64,000 nt of DNA. Source: Candidatus Aminicenantota bacterium. Lineage in GTDB: Bacteria; Acidobacteriota; Aminicenantia; Aminicenantales; UBA4085. The stretch spans positions 1 through 64,000 of the forward strand of contig PLMN01000025.1 in the NCBI GenBank assembly GCA_003141555.1. Reading direction: 5' to 3'. The translations under genes were made by a program, and so were the position numbers. Position 1 is the first letter of the stretch; the number at the start of each line of letters is the position of its first letter. The notes under the pieces were generated by a model that was not told where the DNA came from, did not search any database, and was given only the letters and a program-made list of their open reading frames with translations. Of this stretch, positions 33,443 to 41,717 are shown piece after piece.

Positions 33443-34408
33443 CTACTGTCTCGGCCACTTCCGGGCGACCTTTTGGGCGGCCCGGATGGTGTTGATGTGG
33501 ACATCCACGCTGTCCTGGATGTCCCGGGCATAGCCCCCGGCGAACACCACGGCCACGGGAATCCCCAAGCCCCGCGCGCTTTCAAGGACGATCATGTCCC
33601 GGGCGAACAGGCCGTCCTTCGTGACCGTCAGACCGCCGAGCTGGTCCCCCTCCAAGGGGTCGGAGCCGGCGAGGTAGATCACGATGTCGGGCCGGAACCG
33701 GCGGAACAGGCGCGGGAAATGCTCGCGGATCGCGGCCAGATACTTGTCATCCCCGTCCCCCGCCCACAGGCCGACGTCCAGCGTGCTCGACGGCTTGTCG
33801 GCCGGGTAGCAGTCCATCTGGTGAATGGAAAAGGTGAAGACGTAGTCCTTCCGGCCCAGGATGCCCGCCGTGCCGTTGCCTTGGTGCAGATCGCAGTCGA
33901 CCACCATGACCCTCTCGATCTTCCCCTCGGCCTTCAGCGCCTCCACGGCGGCGGCCACGTCGTTGACGACGCAGAACCCCTCGCCGTGGTCGGCGAAGGC
34001 GTGGTGGAACCCGCCGCCGATGTGAACGCAGAGGCCGTCGGCGAGCGCCTGGCGGGCGGCGAGGATCGTCCCGCCGGCCTGGAGCCAGGCGAACTTGACG
34101 AGGTCGGTGGAATAGGGCAACTCCAGCATGTGGATCTCGGCCGGCGAAAGCTCGCCGGCCTTGAGCCGCCGGATGTATCGCGGCGTATGGACGCGGAACA
34201 GGTCCTCGTCGAGGGCGGGCCGGGGCTCGAGGAAGTTCTCCCGCTTGGCGCCGAGGGCGATCAACTTTTCGTAGACAAGGCGGTACTTCCTCACCGGGAA
34301 GACGTGCTTGCCGATGTTGACCATCCAGTATTCGTCGCTGTAGACGAACTTGAAGGGGAATTTCTTGCCGAAGAATAGCTCGAGCAGGCCCATGGAATGA
34401 GGAAGCAT
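33443..34408 (-). CDS. Histone deacetylase/AcuC-family deacetylase
   Basis: The 321-residue product carries the HDAC catalytic features in order: HIGGGFHHAFADHGEGFCVVND (tandem His), VVDCDLHQGNGTA (zinc Asp/His), YLAGSDPLEGDQLGG (zinc Asp) and a final Gly-rich loop FAGGYARDIQDS before a helix. The bacterial enzymes remove acetyl groups from acetyl-lysine, acetoin-pathway proteins or acetylpolyamines. I place the start at ATG 34408 (GGA upstream) or ATG 34393; longer frames have no support. It diverges from the oxidoreductase operon with overlapping -10 elements. The substrate is unknown. Confidence 0.85.
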   Translation of the reverse strand: MLPHSMGLLELFFGKKFPFKFVYSDEYWMVNIGKHVFPVRKYRLVYEKLIALGAKRENFLEPRPALDEDLFRVHTPRYIRRLKAGELSPAEIHMLELPYSTDLVKFAWLQAGGTILAARQALADGLCVHIGGGFHHAFADHGEGFCVVNDVAAAVEALKAEGKIERVMVVDCDLHQGNGTAGILGRKDYVFTFSIHQMDCYPADKPSSTLDVGLWAGDGDDKYLAAIREHFPRLFRRFRPDIVIYLAGSDPLEGDQLGGLTVTKDGLFARDMIVLESARGLGIPVAVVFAGGYARDIQDSVDVHINTIRAAQKVARKWPRQ

Positions 34409-34427
34409 ACCATAATTCCGGACCCCT

Positions 34428-34437
34428 ATGATATAAT
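34428..34437. promoter_or_regulatory. Overlapping divergent -10 elements
   Basis: TATAAT on the plus strand (34432-34437) faces the oxidoreductase operon, while TATCAT on the minus strand (34433-34428) faces the deacetylase gene. The two -10 boxes share two bases. Neither has a convincing -35 at 17 bases, so an activator may be needed. Confidence 0.4.
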
Positions 34438-34490
34438 GGCGCACTTGCGGCCGGGACCTGCGCGCCGGGACCGGCTTACTAGGAGGCTGC

Positions 34491-36596
34491 GTGAGCGAAT
34501 ACCGCATCGAGCGACACCCGATCCTGCCCCCTCCCACCTCCGAAACCATCCCGTTCACCTGGAAAGGCCGACCTCTCGCCGCCAGGAAGGGCGAAACCAT
34601 CGCCTCCGCGCTTTTCGCCCACGGCGAGCGCATCTTCAGCTATCATCACAAGGACCACGCCCCTCAAGGCCTCTTCTGCGCCAACGGCCAGTGCGCCCAA
34701 TGCCTCGTCCTGGCCGACGGGCTGCCGGTCAAAGCCTGCATGGAGCTCGTCAGCCCGGGGAGCCGCATCGAGCCCGTGGACGGCCTCCCCGAGCTCCCGA
34801 AGGTCGGGGCGGCGCCCGGTATCCGGCAGATCGAGGAGATCGAGGTGCCCGTCCTGATCATCGGCGGCGGGCCGGCGGGCCTGTCGGCCGCGATCGAGCT
34901 CGGCCGCCGCGGGATCGAGACGCTCCTCGTCGACGACAAGCACCGCCTCGGCGGGAAGCTCGTCCTCCAGACGCACCGCTTCTTCGGCGCGGCCGCGCTC
35001 GTCTGGGCCGGGACGCGGGGGATCGACATCGCCACCAAGCTCGAGACCGAGCTCCGGACTTTTCCGAGCGTCCGCATCTGGCTCCAGAGCGCGGCCCTGG
35101 CCGTCTTCAGCGACGGGCGGGTCGGCATCCTTGCCGAGGGGACGCGCTATGTGCTCATCAAGCCTCAGGTCCTGCTCGTGACCGCGGGGGCGCGGGAGAA
35201 ATCCCTCGCCTTCAAGGGCAACACCCTGCCCGGCGTCTATGGGGCCGGGGCGTTCCAGACGCTCGTCAACCGCGACCTCGTCCGCTCCGCGGACAGGCTG
35301 TTCATCGTCGGAGGGGGCAACGTCGGCCTGATCGCCGGCTACCACGCCCTCCAGGCGGGCATCTCGGTCGTCGGGCTGGCCGAGGCCCTGCCCGAGTGCA
35401 GCGGCTACAAGGTCCACAAGGACAAGCTCCGGCGGTTCGGCGTGCCGATCTACACCTCCCACACGATCCTAAGCGCGAACGGCAAGGACTCGGTCGAGTC
35501 CGTGACGATCGCCCGGCTCGACAAGGACTGGAAGGCCGTGCCCGGCACGGAGCGCTCCTTCGCCTGCGATACCGTCCTCATCGCCATCGGCCTCGACCCG
35601 GTCGACGAGTTCATCCACAAGGCGCGCGACTTCGGGATGACGGTTTTCGCCGCCGGCGACGCCGAGGAGATCGCCGAGGCCTCGGCCGCGATCTTCTCGG
35701 GCAAGATCCGCGGCCTCGAGGTCGCCCGGGCCCTCGGCCGCGACGTCGGCGAGATCCGGAAGGAGTGGTACGAGACGGCCGAGATCCTCAAGTCGAAGCC
35801 CGGGGCGACGACGCCGGAGCAGGTCCCGGAGGGAGAGGCCGGCGTCTTCCCCGTCCTCCACTGCGTCCAGGAAATTCCCTGCGACCCGTGCGCCACGGTC
35901 TGCAAAAACGACCTCATCCACCTCTGCGTCAGCGACATCCGCGGCCTGCCGGTATTCGTCGACCGCGGCCCGGGGAAGGGCTGCACGGGCTGCGAGAAAT
36001 GCGTGACGATCTGCCCCGGCCTGGCCATCTCGCTCGTCGACTTCCGCAAGGATCGCGAATTCCCGACCGTGACCCTGCCCTACGAGTTCCTCAAGGAGAG
36101 CATCGAGCCCGGGGACCGGGTGGCCGTCCTCGACACCGGAGGCGAGCGGCTCGGGGAGGTCGAGGTCATCGGCGTCCGGGCGATCAAGGCCAATGACCGG
36201 ACCCTCCTGGTCAAGGTCCGCGCCCCCAAGGCCATCGCCAAGAAGATCGCCGGCCTGGAGGTCCAAGAAGCCGCCGTCGGGAAGCCCCTCGCCCGCTTCG
36301 TCGAGCGCACGGCCGACGACACGATCGTCTGCCGCTGCGAGCGCGTGACCGCCGGCGATCTGCGGGCCCGCATCCGCGAAGGGGCCCGGGACATCAACGC
36401 CCTCAAGGCCGTCACCCGGGCCTGCATGGGCTCGTGCGGGGCCAAGACCTGCACCCCGCTCATCCACCGGATCTTCCGCGAAGAGGGCGTCCCGGAGGGG
36501 GAGATCGTCGATCAGCCCAAACGGCCGCTGTTCATGGAGGTGGCGCTCGGCCTGTTCGCCGGCAGTCATGACGACGTCCCGGGAGGCCGGCCGTGA
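34491..36596 (+). CDS. Fused FAD/NAD(P)- and iron-sulfur-containing subunit of an amine/imino-acid dehydrogenase
   Basis: The 701-residue protein joins in one chain: a [2Fe-2S] domain (CANGQCAQCLVLADGLPVKA then C, about 63-83), an FAD-binding Rossmann domain (IIGGGPAGLSAAIELGRRGI, about 123-142), an NAD(P)-type site (FIVGGGNVGLIAGYHAL), a clustered-Cys ferredoxin-like region (CDPCATVC, then CTGCEKCVTICP), and a C-terminal BFD-like [2Fe-2S] domain (CRCERV and CMGSCGAKTC). These parts are separate subunits in archaeal proline dehydrogenases and in heteromeric sarcosine oxidase-like enzymes. The partner gene, a DAO-type beta subunit, overlaps its stop (GTGA). GTG 34491 has AGGAGGC upstream. Confidence 0.82.
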   Translation: MSEYRIERHPILPPPTSETIPFTWKGRPLAARKGETIASALFAHGERIFSYHHKDHAPQGLFCANGQCAQCLVLADGLPVKACMELVSPGSRIEPVDGLPELPKVGAAPGIRQIEEIEVPVLIIGGGPAGLSAAIELGRRGIETLLVDDKHRLGGKLVLQTHRFFGAAALVWAGTRGIDIATKLETELRTFPSVRIWLQSAALAVFSDGRVGILAEGTRYVLIKPQVLLVTAGAREKSLAFKGNTLPGVYGAGAFQTLVNRDLVRSADRLFIVGGGNVGLIAGYHALQAGISVVGLAEALPECSGYKVHKDKLRRFGVPIYTSHTILSANGKDSVESVTIARLDKDWKAVPGTERSFACDTVLIAIGLDPVDEFIHKARDFGMTVFAAGDAEEIAEASAAIFSGKIRGLEVARALGRDVGEIRKEWYETAEILKSKPGATTPEQVPEGEAGVFPVLHCVQEIPCDPCATVCKNDLIHLCVSDIRGLPVFVDRGPGKGCTGCEKCVTICPGLAISLVDFRKDREFPTVTLPYEFLKESIEPGDRVAVLDTGGERLGEVEVIGVRAIKANDRTLLVKVRAPKAIAKKIAGLEVQEAAVGKPLARFVERTADDTIVCRCERVTAGDLRARIREGARDINALKAVTRACMGSCGAKTCTPLIHRIFREEGVPEGEIVDQPKRPLFMEVALGLFAGSHDDVPGGRP

Positions 36597-37837
36597 GCGC
36601 CGCCCCAAGCGCGAAGCGCCCGGCGCGCGAAGCGCGGGGGGGACGAGCTCCAGAGAGCTGCGGGGGGGACTGGCCCAAGAGGGCCGCCCGGTCCTACGAC
36701 GTCATCGTCATCGGGGCCGGGAGCGTGGGCACGCCGACCGCCCTCTTCCTCGCCCGCCGGGGGATCCGGACGCTGGTCCTCGAACGGGCCGCGAGCGCCG
36801 GCCAGGGATCGAACAAGGAAGCCATCGGAGGGCTGCGGGCGACCCATTCCGATCCGGCCAAGATCCGGATCGTCCTCCGGAGCATCGAGATCATATCGTC
36901 CTGGCAGGAGCGCCACGGACAGAGCCTCGAATGGCACAAGGGCGGCTATGCCTTCGCCGCCTATGCCCGAGAGGAGGAGACGGCCCTCAAGGAGCTCCTC
37001 GTCACGCAGCAGGGCTTAGGGCTGAACATCCAATGGCTCGACGCGAAGGGCCTCCTCGAGGTCATCCCCGACCTGAATCCCGACGGCCTGATCGGAGGGA
37101 CGTTCTCGCCCGACGACGGGCACGCCTCGCCGCTCCTCGCCGCCCAGGTGTTCCATGCCGAGGCCGTCCGGGCGGGCGCCGAGTTCCGCTTCCGGGAAAA
37201 TGTGACCGGCCTCATGATCGAGGGCGGCCGGGTGCGCGGCGTCAAGACCGACCGGGGGAGCTATGGGGCCGGCGTCGTGATCGACGCCGCCGGGGCGTGG
37301 GGCGCGGAAATCGCCCGGATGGCCGGGCTCGACGTCCCCGTCCGGCCCGATTCCCACGAAGGCGCCGTGACCGAGCCGGTGGCCCGGTTCCTCGAGCCGA
37401 TGGTCGTGGATATCCATCCCATCGACGCCTCGGCCAGCTACTACTTCTACCAGCATGCGACCGGGCAGGTGATCTTCTGCATCACCCCCCAGCCGAGCCT
37501 CTGGGGCTTCGACACGCGGGAGACGAGCTCCTTCCTGCCCATGGTCGCCCGGCGGATGGTCCGCATCATGCCCCGCCTCAAGAACCTGCGCGTCCGGCGC
37601 ACCTGGCGCGGCCTCTATCCCATGACCCCCGACGGCGCGCCGCTCGCCGGCTGGGCCCGGGACGTGGAGGGATTCCTCCTCGCGGTCGGGATGTGCGGCC
37701 AGGGATTCATGATGGGCCCGGGCCTCGGCGAGATGCTCGCCAACCTCGTCCAGGGCGAGCTATCGGCCAGGGACAGGGAGATGCTGGAGCTCCTGTCGCC
37801 GTACAGGGAATTCAAGGGGATGGAAAAGCTGAAATAA
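36593..37837 (+). CDS. DAO-type FAD oxidoreductase, beta-like subunit (sarcosine/proline dehydrogenase family)
   Basis: The 414-residue protein has a disordered, Ala/Arg/Gly-rich leader of about 33 residues and then the FAD dinucleotide fold SYDVIVIGAGSVGTPTALFL (about 34-53). The RRTWRGLYPMTPDGAPLAGW and GMCGQGFMMGPGLGEMLANL segments are typical of the beta subunit of sarcosine oxidase, glycine oxidase or proline dehydrogenase complexes. It oxidises an amine/imino acid and hands electrons to the iron-sulfur subunit encoded just upstream, which it overlaps by four bases. Sarcosine, proline, hydroxyproline and opines are all possible; the sequence alone does not decide. Confidence 0.85.
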   Translation: MSAAPSAKRPAREARGGRAPESCGGDWPKRAARSYDVIVIGAGSVGTPTALFLARRGIRTLVLERAASAGQGSNKEAIGGLRATHSDPAKIRIVLRSIEIISSWQERHGQSLEWHKGGYAFAAYAREEETALKELLVTQQGLGLNIQWLDAKGLLEVIPDLNPDGLIGGTFSPDDGHASPLLAAQVFHAEAVRAGAEFRFRENVTGLMIEGGRVRGVKTDRGSYGAGVVIDAAGAWGAEIARMAGLDVPVRPDSHEGAVTEPVARFLEPMVVDIHPIDASASYYFYQHATGQVIFCITPQPSLWGFDTRETSSFLPMVARRMVRIMPRLKNLRVRRTWRGLYPMTPDGAPLAGWARDVEGFLLAVGMCGQGFMMGPGLGEMLANLVQGELSARDREMLELLSPYREFKGMEKLK

Positions 37838-37856
37838 GGCCTTCGGCCCGCCCCGG

Positions 37857-39173
37857 CTAAGCGCCCGCCGGAGTTGTCCCGCCGGGATCGCCGCCGCCCT
37901 TGCGCCGTCTCCGACGGCGTCTCCGCCTCCTGATCTGGGCCTCGAGCGGCGCCTCGGGGTGGGCCGCCTTGAACAGGGACTCGAAGGTCTCGTCGTCCGC
38001 CGGCGGCCGTCCTTTTTCGATCAGGAACAGGAGCCGGGTCGCCTGCGGCAGATGCGAGCGGTGGAGCAGGGCCGCCCGCGGGTGCCCGGAGCGGAGGGCC
38101 TGGATCAGCCCGTCCATGAGGACGAGGATCTGGATGACGTTGGCCCGCAATGCCTTGGGGATGGTCATCTTCATCTCCGCGTTCTGGAAGGCGGCGCCCA
38201 AGACCGGGGCCATATCCTCACCCCCCTCTTCGAACAGGGGTTCGAGCCAGGGCCAGAAGACGAGAGCGTATATCTCGTCGAGCGAAAGCAGGAAGCCGTC
38301 CTTCCTGGCCCGCTCCTCGACGTCGAGAAGCGAGACGACCCGGGCGAAAAGGGCCGGATCGGTTTCATAATCGAGCCCGGCCTTTCCCAGGAAATGGCGA
38401 AGGAGCCCGTTCGCCCGGAGGGCCTCGAAGACCGGCCGCGTCTCGGCGCCGAGGTCCTTGTTGAATTCCTCGTAAAGCCGGGATCCCGCCGCGGAGGCAA
38501 GCAGGGGACCATGGCTGTGGATCGCGCCGGCCGTGGCCGGCTCGATGTCGAAGCCCAGCCGGGCGGCGTGGCGGAGGACGCGCCAGAGGCGGACCGGGTC
38601 CTCGGTGAACCGCACCCCCGGGTCGCCGATGGTCCGGACGCGGCGGCGGCGCATGTCCTCGAGGCCGCCGACATAGTCGATGACCGCGTCGATCGCGGGG
38701 TCATAGAAGAGGGCGTTGATGGTGATGTCCCGCCGAAATGCGTCCTCGCGGGGGGTGCCATAGATGGCGTGCGGGTCGGGATCGACGTCCGCCGCGGGCG
38801 CGGGATCGGGGTCGCGTCGGAACGTCGCCACCTCGACGATCTTCCCGCCGGGGAAATGGACGTGGGCCAGGCGGAATCTCCGGCCGATGATGAAGACGTT
38901 GGCGAAGCGCTTCCGGATCTGGCCGGGGCGGGCGTCGGTCGCCACGTCGAAATCCTTCGGCGTCCGTCGGAGCATCAGGTCGCGGACCGCGCCGCCGCAG
39001 AGATAGGCGATGAAGCCCATCCGCTGGAGTCGGGTCATGATCCTCAGCGCGTCGGGGTCGATGTCGGCCCGGCGGATGGGATGGCCGGGCCGGGTGAGGA
39101 CGACGGGCGGCTCGGGAATGCGCAGCGCGTCCGGCGGATCGGGAGGATTCAAAGCGTCGTCGAAGTCATCCAT
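37857..39173 (-). CDS. pcnB: Poly(A) polymerase / CCA-adding tRNA nucleotidyltransferase family
   Basis: The 438-residue enzyme has the class II nucleotidyltransferase head: FIAYLCGGAVRDLMLRRTPK, the DxD pair in KDFDVATDA, VFIIGRRFRLAHVHFPGG and the RRDITINALFYDP motif, followed by the VDYVGGLEDMRRRRVRTIGD and RFTEDPVRLWRVLRHAARLG helices. It ends with an Arg/Lys-rich tail (about 415-425) and GGGDPGGTTPAGA. PcnB-type poly(A) polymerases have a basic tail like this, while CCA enzymes usually do not, so poly(A) polymerase I is favoured. tRNA nucleotidyl transfer is the alternative. It is transcribed alone, converging on the oxidoreductase genes. Confidence 0.85.
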   Translation of the reverse strand: MDDFDDALNPPDPPDALRIPEPPVVLTRPGHPIRRADIDPDALRIMTRLQRMGFIAYLCGGAVRDLMLRRTPKDFDVATDARPGQIRKRFANVFIIGRRFRLAHVHFPGGKIVEVATFRRDPDPAPAADVDPDPHAIYGTPREDAFRRDITINALFYDPAIDAVIDYVGGLEDMRRRRVRTIGDPGVRFTEDPVRLWRVLRHAARLGFDIEPATAGAIHSHGPLLASAAGSRLYEEFNKDLGAETRPVFEALRANGLLRHFLGKAGLDYETDPALFARVVSLLDVEERARKDGFLLSLDEIYALVFWPWLEPLFEEGGEDMAPVLGAAFQNAEMKMTIPKALRANVIQILVLMDGLIQALRSGHPRAALLHRSHLPQATRLLFLIEKGRPPADDETFESLFKAAHPEAPLEAQIRRRRRRRRRRKGGGDPGGTTPAGA

Positions 39174-39295
39174 GGGAAAAAACGGCTGGGGAGGGATTCG
39201 GTAGGCAGCGCGTATCTATCAACGTTCGGTTCTCGAAGGGAGAATGATGATAAAAGAAAGGCCCGCAATAGTCAATTTAGGGGATGGTGTGGCCG

Positions 39296-39417
39296 GCGGG
39301 TCCTGTCGCCGACCAGCCCCAACGGCCTCCGGAAAAAGGGGACACAGAACCCAGAGGATTGCCTGCTCAGGGTTGGCTGGCGTTCTGTGTCCCCTTTTTC
39401 CGGTCGGCGCCACCCGC
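39296..39417. repeat. Composite repeat with family A palindrome, copy 3
   Basis: It opens with GCGGGTCCTGTCGCCGACCA (39296-39315), a phrase found again at 44581. The family A palindrome follows with perfect 20-base arms (GGAAAAAGGGGACACAGAAC at 39331-39350 and its complement at 39382-39401), then the shortened C segment GGTCGGCGCCACCCGC to 39417. Relative to 33367 and 44633 about 32 bases are missing between the palindrome and the final 16 bases. The element occupies most of the 390-base gap before the DPP-IV gene. Confidence 0.85.
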
Positions 39418-39426
39418 TCCTCGTCC

Positions 39427-39455
39427 TTGCGCATTTCATTCGTTGTCCATATAAT
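39427..39455 (+). promoter_or_regulatory. Sigma-70-type promoter for the DPP-IV-like gene
   Basis: TTGCGC (39427-39432) and TATAAT (39450-39455) are exactly 17 bases apart, just after the composite repeat. The leader before ATG 39567 is about 105 bases and ends with AAGGAGG at 39552-39558. Confidence 0.55.
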
Positions 39456-39566
39456 TGCCCGGTGCGCGTCCTTTCGGATACCCGCTCTTCCCACCCATTC
39501 CGCGAAGGACCGCGCCCTTCTCCGGTATTCATTCCGCCATTTCATGACCCCAAGGAGGTTCCCCCG

Positions 39567-41672
39567 ATGAAACGCTTCACGACGGCCCGCCGGGCGTGGG
39601 CCCTGATCGTTGCCGTCCTGGTGCTCGCCGGCGCGCTCGCGCTAACGGCGAAAGCCCAGGACCGGCTCAAGACTTACCCCGGCTACGACCAATACCAGAA
39701 GATGAGCAAGGAGATGCTGGGCGCGTTCAAGTCCGGCGCCCTGCAGGTGACATGGAAGGACGGCGGCAAGGCCTTCGAATACCCCCGCGACGGCAAGGTC
39801 TGGCGGTTCGACATCGCCTCGAAGAAGGCCGCCGAGGTGCCGGGCACGGCCGCCCCCGAGCCGGGCGGGATGCGCGGCGGCCGGGGGGGACAAGGCGGGC
39901 CGGCGCGCGGCCGGCAGTTCGCCGAAGCCCTCTCGCCCGACAAGAAGATCAAGGCCTTCTACCGCGACCACAACCTCTGGCTGAGCGATCCCGACGGCAA
40001 GAACGAATTCGCCGTCACGACCGAGGGCAACGAGAAGGCGCGGATCAAGTACGCCTCGGCCAGCTGGGTCTACGGTGAGGAATTGACCCAGAGCTCGGCC
40101 ATGTGGTGGTCCCCCGACGGCACGAAGCTCGCCTACTATCGGTTCGACGAGAGCAAAGTCCCGGACTACATCCTCCAGATGGACCAGACCAAGCAGTACT
40201 CCAAGGCCGACATTGAAGCCTACCCGAAGGCCGGCGAGCCCAATCCCGTGGCCGACATCTACGTCTACGACGTCGCCGCGAAGAAGAGCACGCAGCTCGA
40301 CGTCCGCGACGGCAAGCCGTTCGACAACGCCGTCCTCGGGCACTACGTCTACCATGTGGCCTGGAGCCCGGACGGCAAGGAGATCCTCTTCAACCGGACC
40401 AACCGGCGCCAGAACATCCTCGAGTTCTGCGGGGCCGACCCCGCCACGGGCAAGGTCCGGGTCATCCTCCGCGAGGAATGGCCGACGGGCTGGGTCGAGA
40501 ACTCGCCGGCCATCACTTGGCTCAAGGACAACAAGCGCTTCATCTGGACATCGGAGCGGTCGGGCTTCCACAACTTCTACCTCTATGACCTGACCGGCAA
40601 GCTCCTGGTGACGCTTACGAACCACCCGTTCGAGGTGGCCAACGTCGTCAAGCTCGACGAGGACGCGGGCGTCCTGTACTACATGGCCCGCGACGGGGCC
40701 AACTACATGATGACCCAGCTCCACCGGGTCAAGCTCACGGGCAAGGACGACGTCCGCCTGACCGATCCCGCTTACAACCACCAGGTGAACCTGTCGCCCG
40801 ACGGCAAGTATTTCGTCGACGTCGCCCAGACCCACGACGCCCCCCCCTTCACCCGGCTCGTCGACGTCAAAGGCAAGGTCGTGGCGGACCTCGCCAAGAG
40901 CGACCTGACCAAGTTCGACCAGCTTGGGCTGAAGAAGTCTGAGCTCTTCAAGTACAAGGCCGCCGACGGGAGCACCGACCTCTATGGAATCCTGAGCTTC
41001 CCCTCGAATTTCGATCCCTCCAAGAAGTATCCGCTCCTCGTCAGCGTCTACGCCGGCCCGGCCACCAACGGCGCCCGCGAACAGTTCAGCCCGCCCAGCC
41101 CGCTCACCGAATACGGCTTCCTGATCGCCAGCCTCGACTCGCGGAGCGCGGCCCAGAAAGGCAAAAAGGCCATGGACACCATCTACCTCAAGCTCGGGAT
41201 CGTCGAGATCGACGACCAGGCCGCGGGAGTGAAGGCCCTCGGGGAGCGGCCCTACGTCAACAAGGAGCGGGTCGGCATCTTCGGCACATCCTACGGCGGC
41301 TTCTCCTCCGCGATGTGCCTCCTCCGCTTCCCCGATGTCTTCGCCGCCGCCTGCGCCCAGTCGGCCGTCACCTCCTGGAATCAGTACGACAGCATCTACA
41401 CCGAGCGCTACATGTGGATCCCCCAGGAGAACAAGGAGGGCTACGAAGCCGGTTCGGCCATGAAGTACGTGGACAACCTCAAAGGCCGGCTGATGATCTA
41501 CTATGGCACGGCGGACAACAACGTCCACCCGACGAACGCCATGCAGCTCATCACCGCCTTGCAGAAGGCCGGCAAGAGCTTTGAAGTTCAGGTCGGGCCC
41601 GATATGGGCCACACCGGCGTCAACCAGCAGCGGATGATGGAGTTCTTTATCGAGAACCTCGTCCTGAGATAA
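39567..41672 (+). CDS. Secreted dipeptidyl peptidase IV-like S9 peptidase
   Basis: Starting at ATG 39567 (AAGGAGG nine bases upstream) the 701-residue product has a signal peptide (about 8-30, TAKAQ cut site). The first half is an eight-bladed propeller typical of S9B enzymes (WWSPDGTKLAYYRFDES and VAWSPDGKEILFNRTNRR). The C-terminal alpha/beta-hydrolase carries GTSYGGFSSAM (nucleophile Ser), GTADNNVHPT (Asp) and DMGHTG (His). The enzyme removes X-Pro or X-Ala dipeptides from peptide N-termini. A Gly/Arg-rich loop (GGMRGGRGGQGGPARGR) at about 95-112 is an insert. It probably acts in the periplasm or outside. Confidence 0.93.
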   Translation: MKRFTTARRAWALIVAVLVLAGALALTAKAQDRLKTYPGYDQYQKMSKEMLGAFKSGALQVTWKDGGKAFEYPRDGKVWRFDIASKKAAEVPGTAAPEPGGMRGGRGGQGGPARGRQFAEALSPDKKIKAFYRDHNLWLSDPDGKNEFAVTTEGNEKARIKYASASWVYGEELTQSSAMWWSPDGTKLAYYRFDESKVPDYILQMDQTKQYSKADIEAYPKAGEPNPVADIYVYDVAAKKSTQLDVRDGKPFDNAVLGHYVYHVAWSPDGKEILFNRTNRRQNILEFCGADPATGKVRVILREEWPTGWVENSPAITWLKDNKRFIWTSERSGFHNFYLYDLTGKLLVTLTNHPFEVANVVKLDEDAGVLYYMARDGANYMMTQLHRVKLTGKDDVRLTDPAYNHQVNLSPDGKYFVDVAQTHDAPPFTRLVDVKGKVVADLAKSDLTKFDQLGLKKSELFKYKAADGSTDLYGILSFPSNFDPSKKYPLLVSVYAGPATNGAREQFSPPSPLTEYGFLIASLDSRSAAQKGKKAMDTIYLKLGIVEIDDQAAGVKALGERPYVNKERVGIFGTSYGGFSSAMCLLRFPDVFAAACAQSAVTSWNQYDSIYTERYMWIPQENKEGYEAGSAMKYVDNLKGRLMIYYGTADNNVHPTNAMQLITALQKAGKSFEVQVGPDMGHTGVNQQRMMEFFIENLVLR

Positions 41673-41717
41673 GGATCCGCGGTCTCCGCCCCCGGGGCGG
41701 CCGGATCCGTCCTCCGG

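Noticed and set aside
31974-33458. 494-residue minus-strand frame opposite the M20 peptidase gene
   Set aside because: It is a GC-rich shadow of the M20 gene: no ribosome site, Arg/Gly/Asp-rich composition and no family motif.
37959-41672. A 1237-residue protein ending with the DPP-IV domain
   Set aside because: The first 536 residues are antisense to pcnB and cross repeats; ATG 39567 opens a proper signal peptide with a strong ribosome site.
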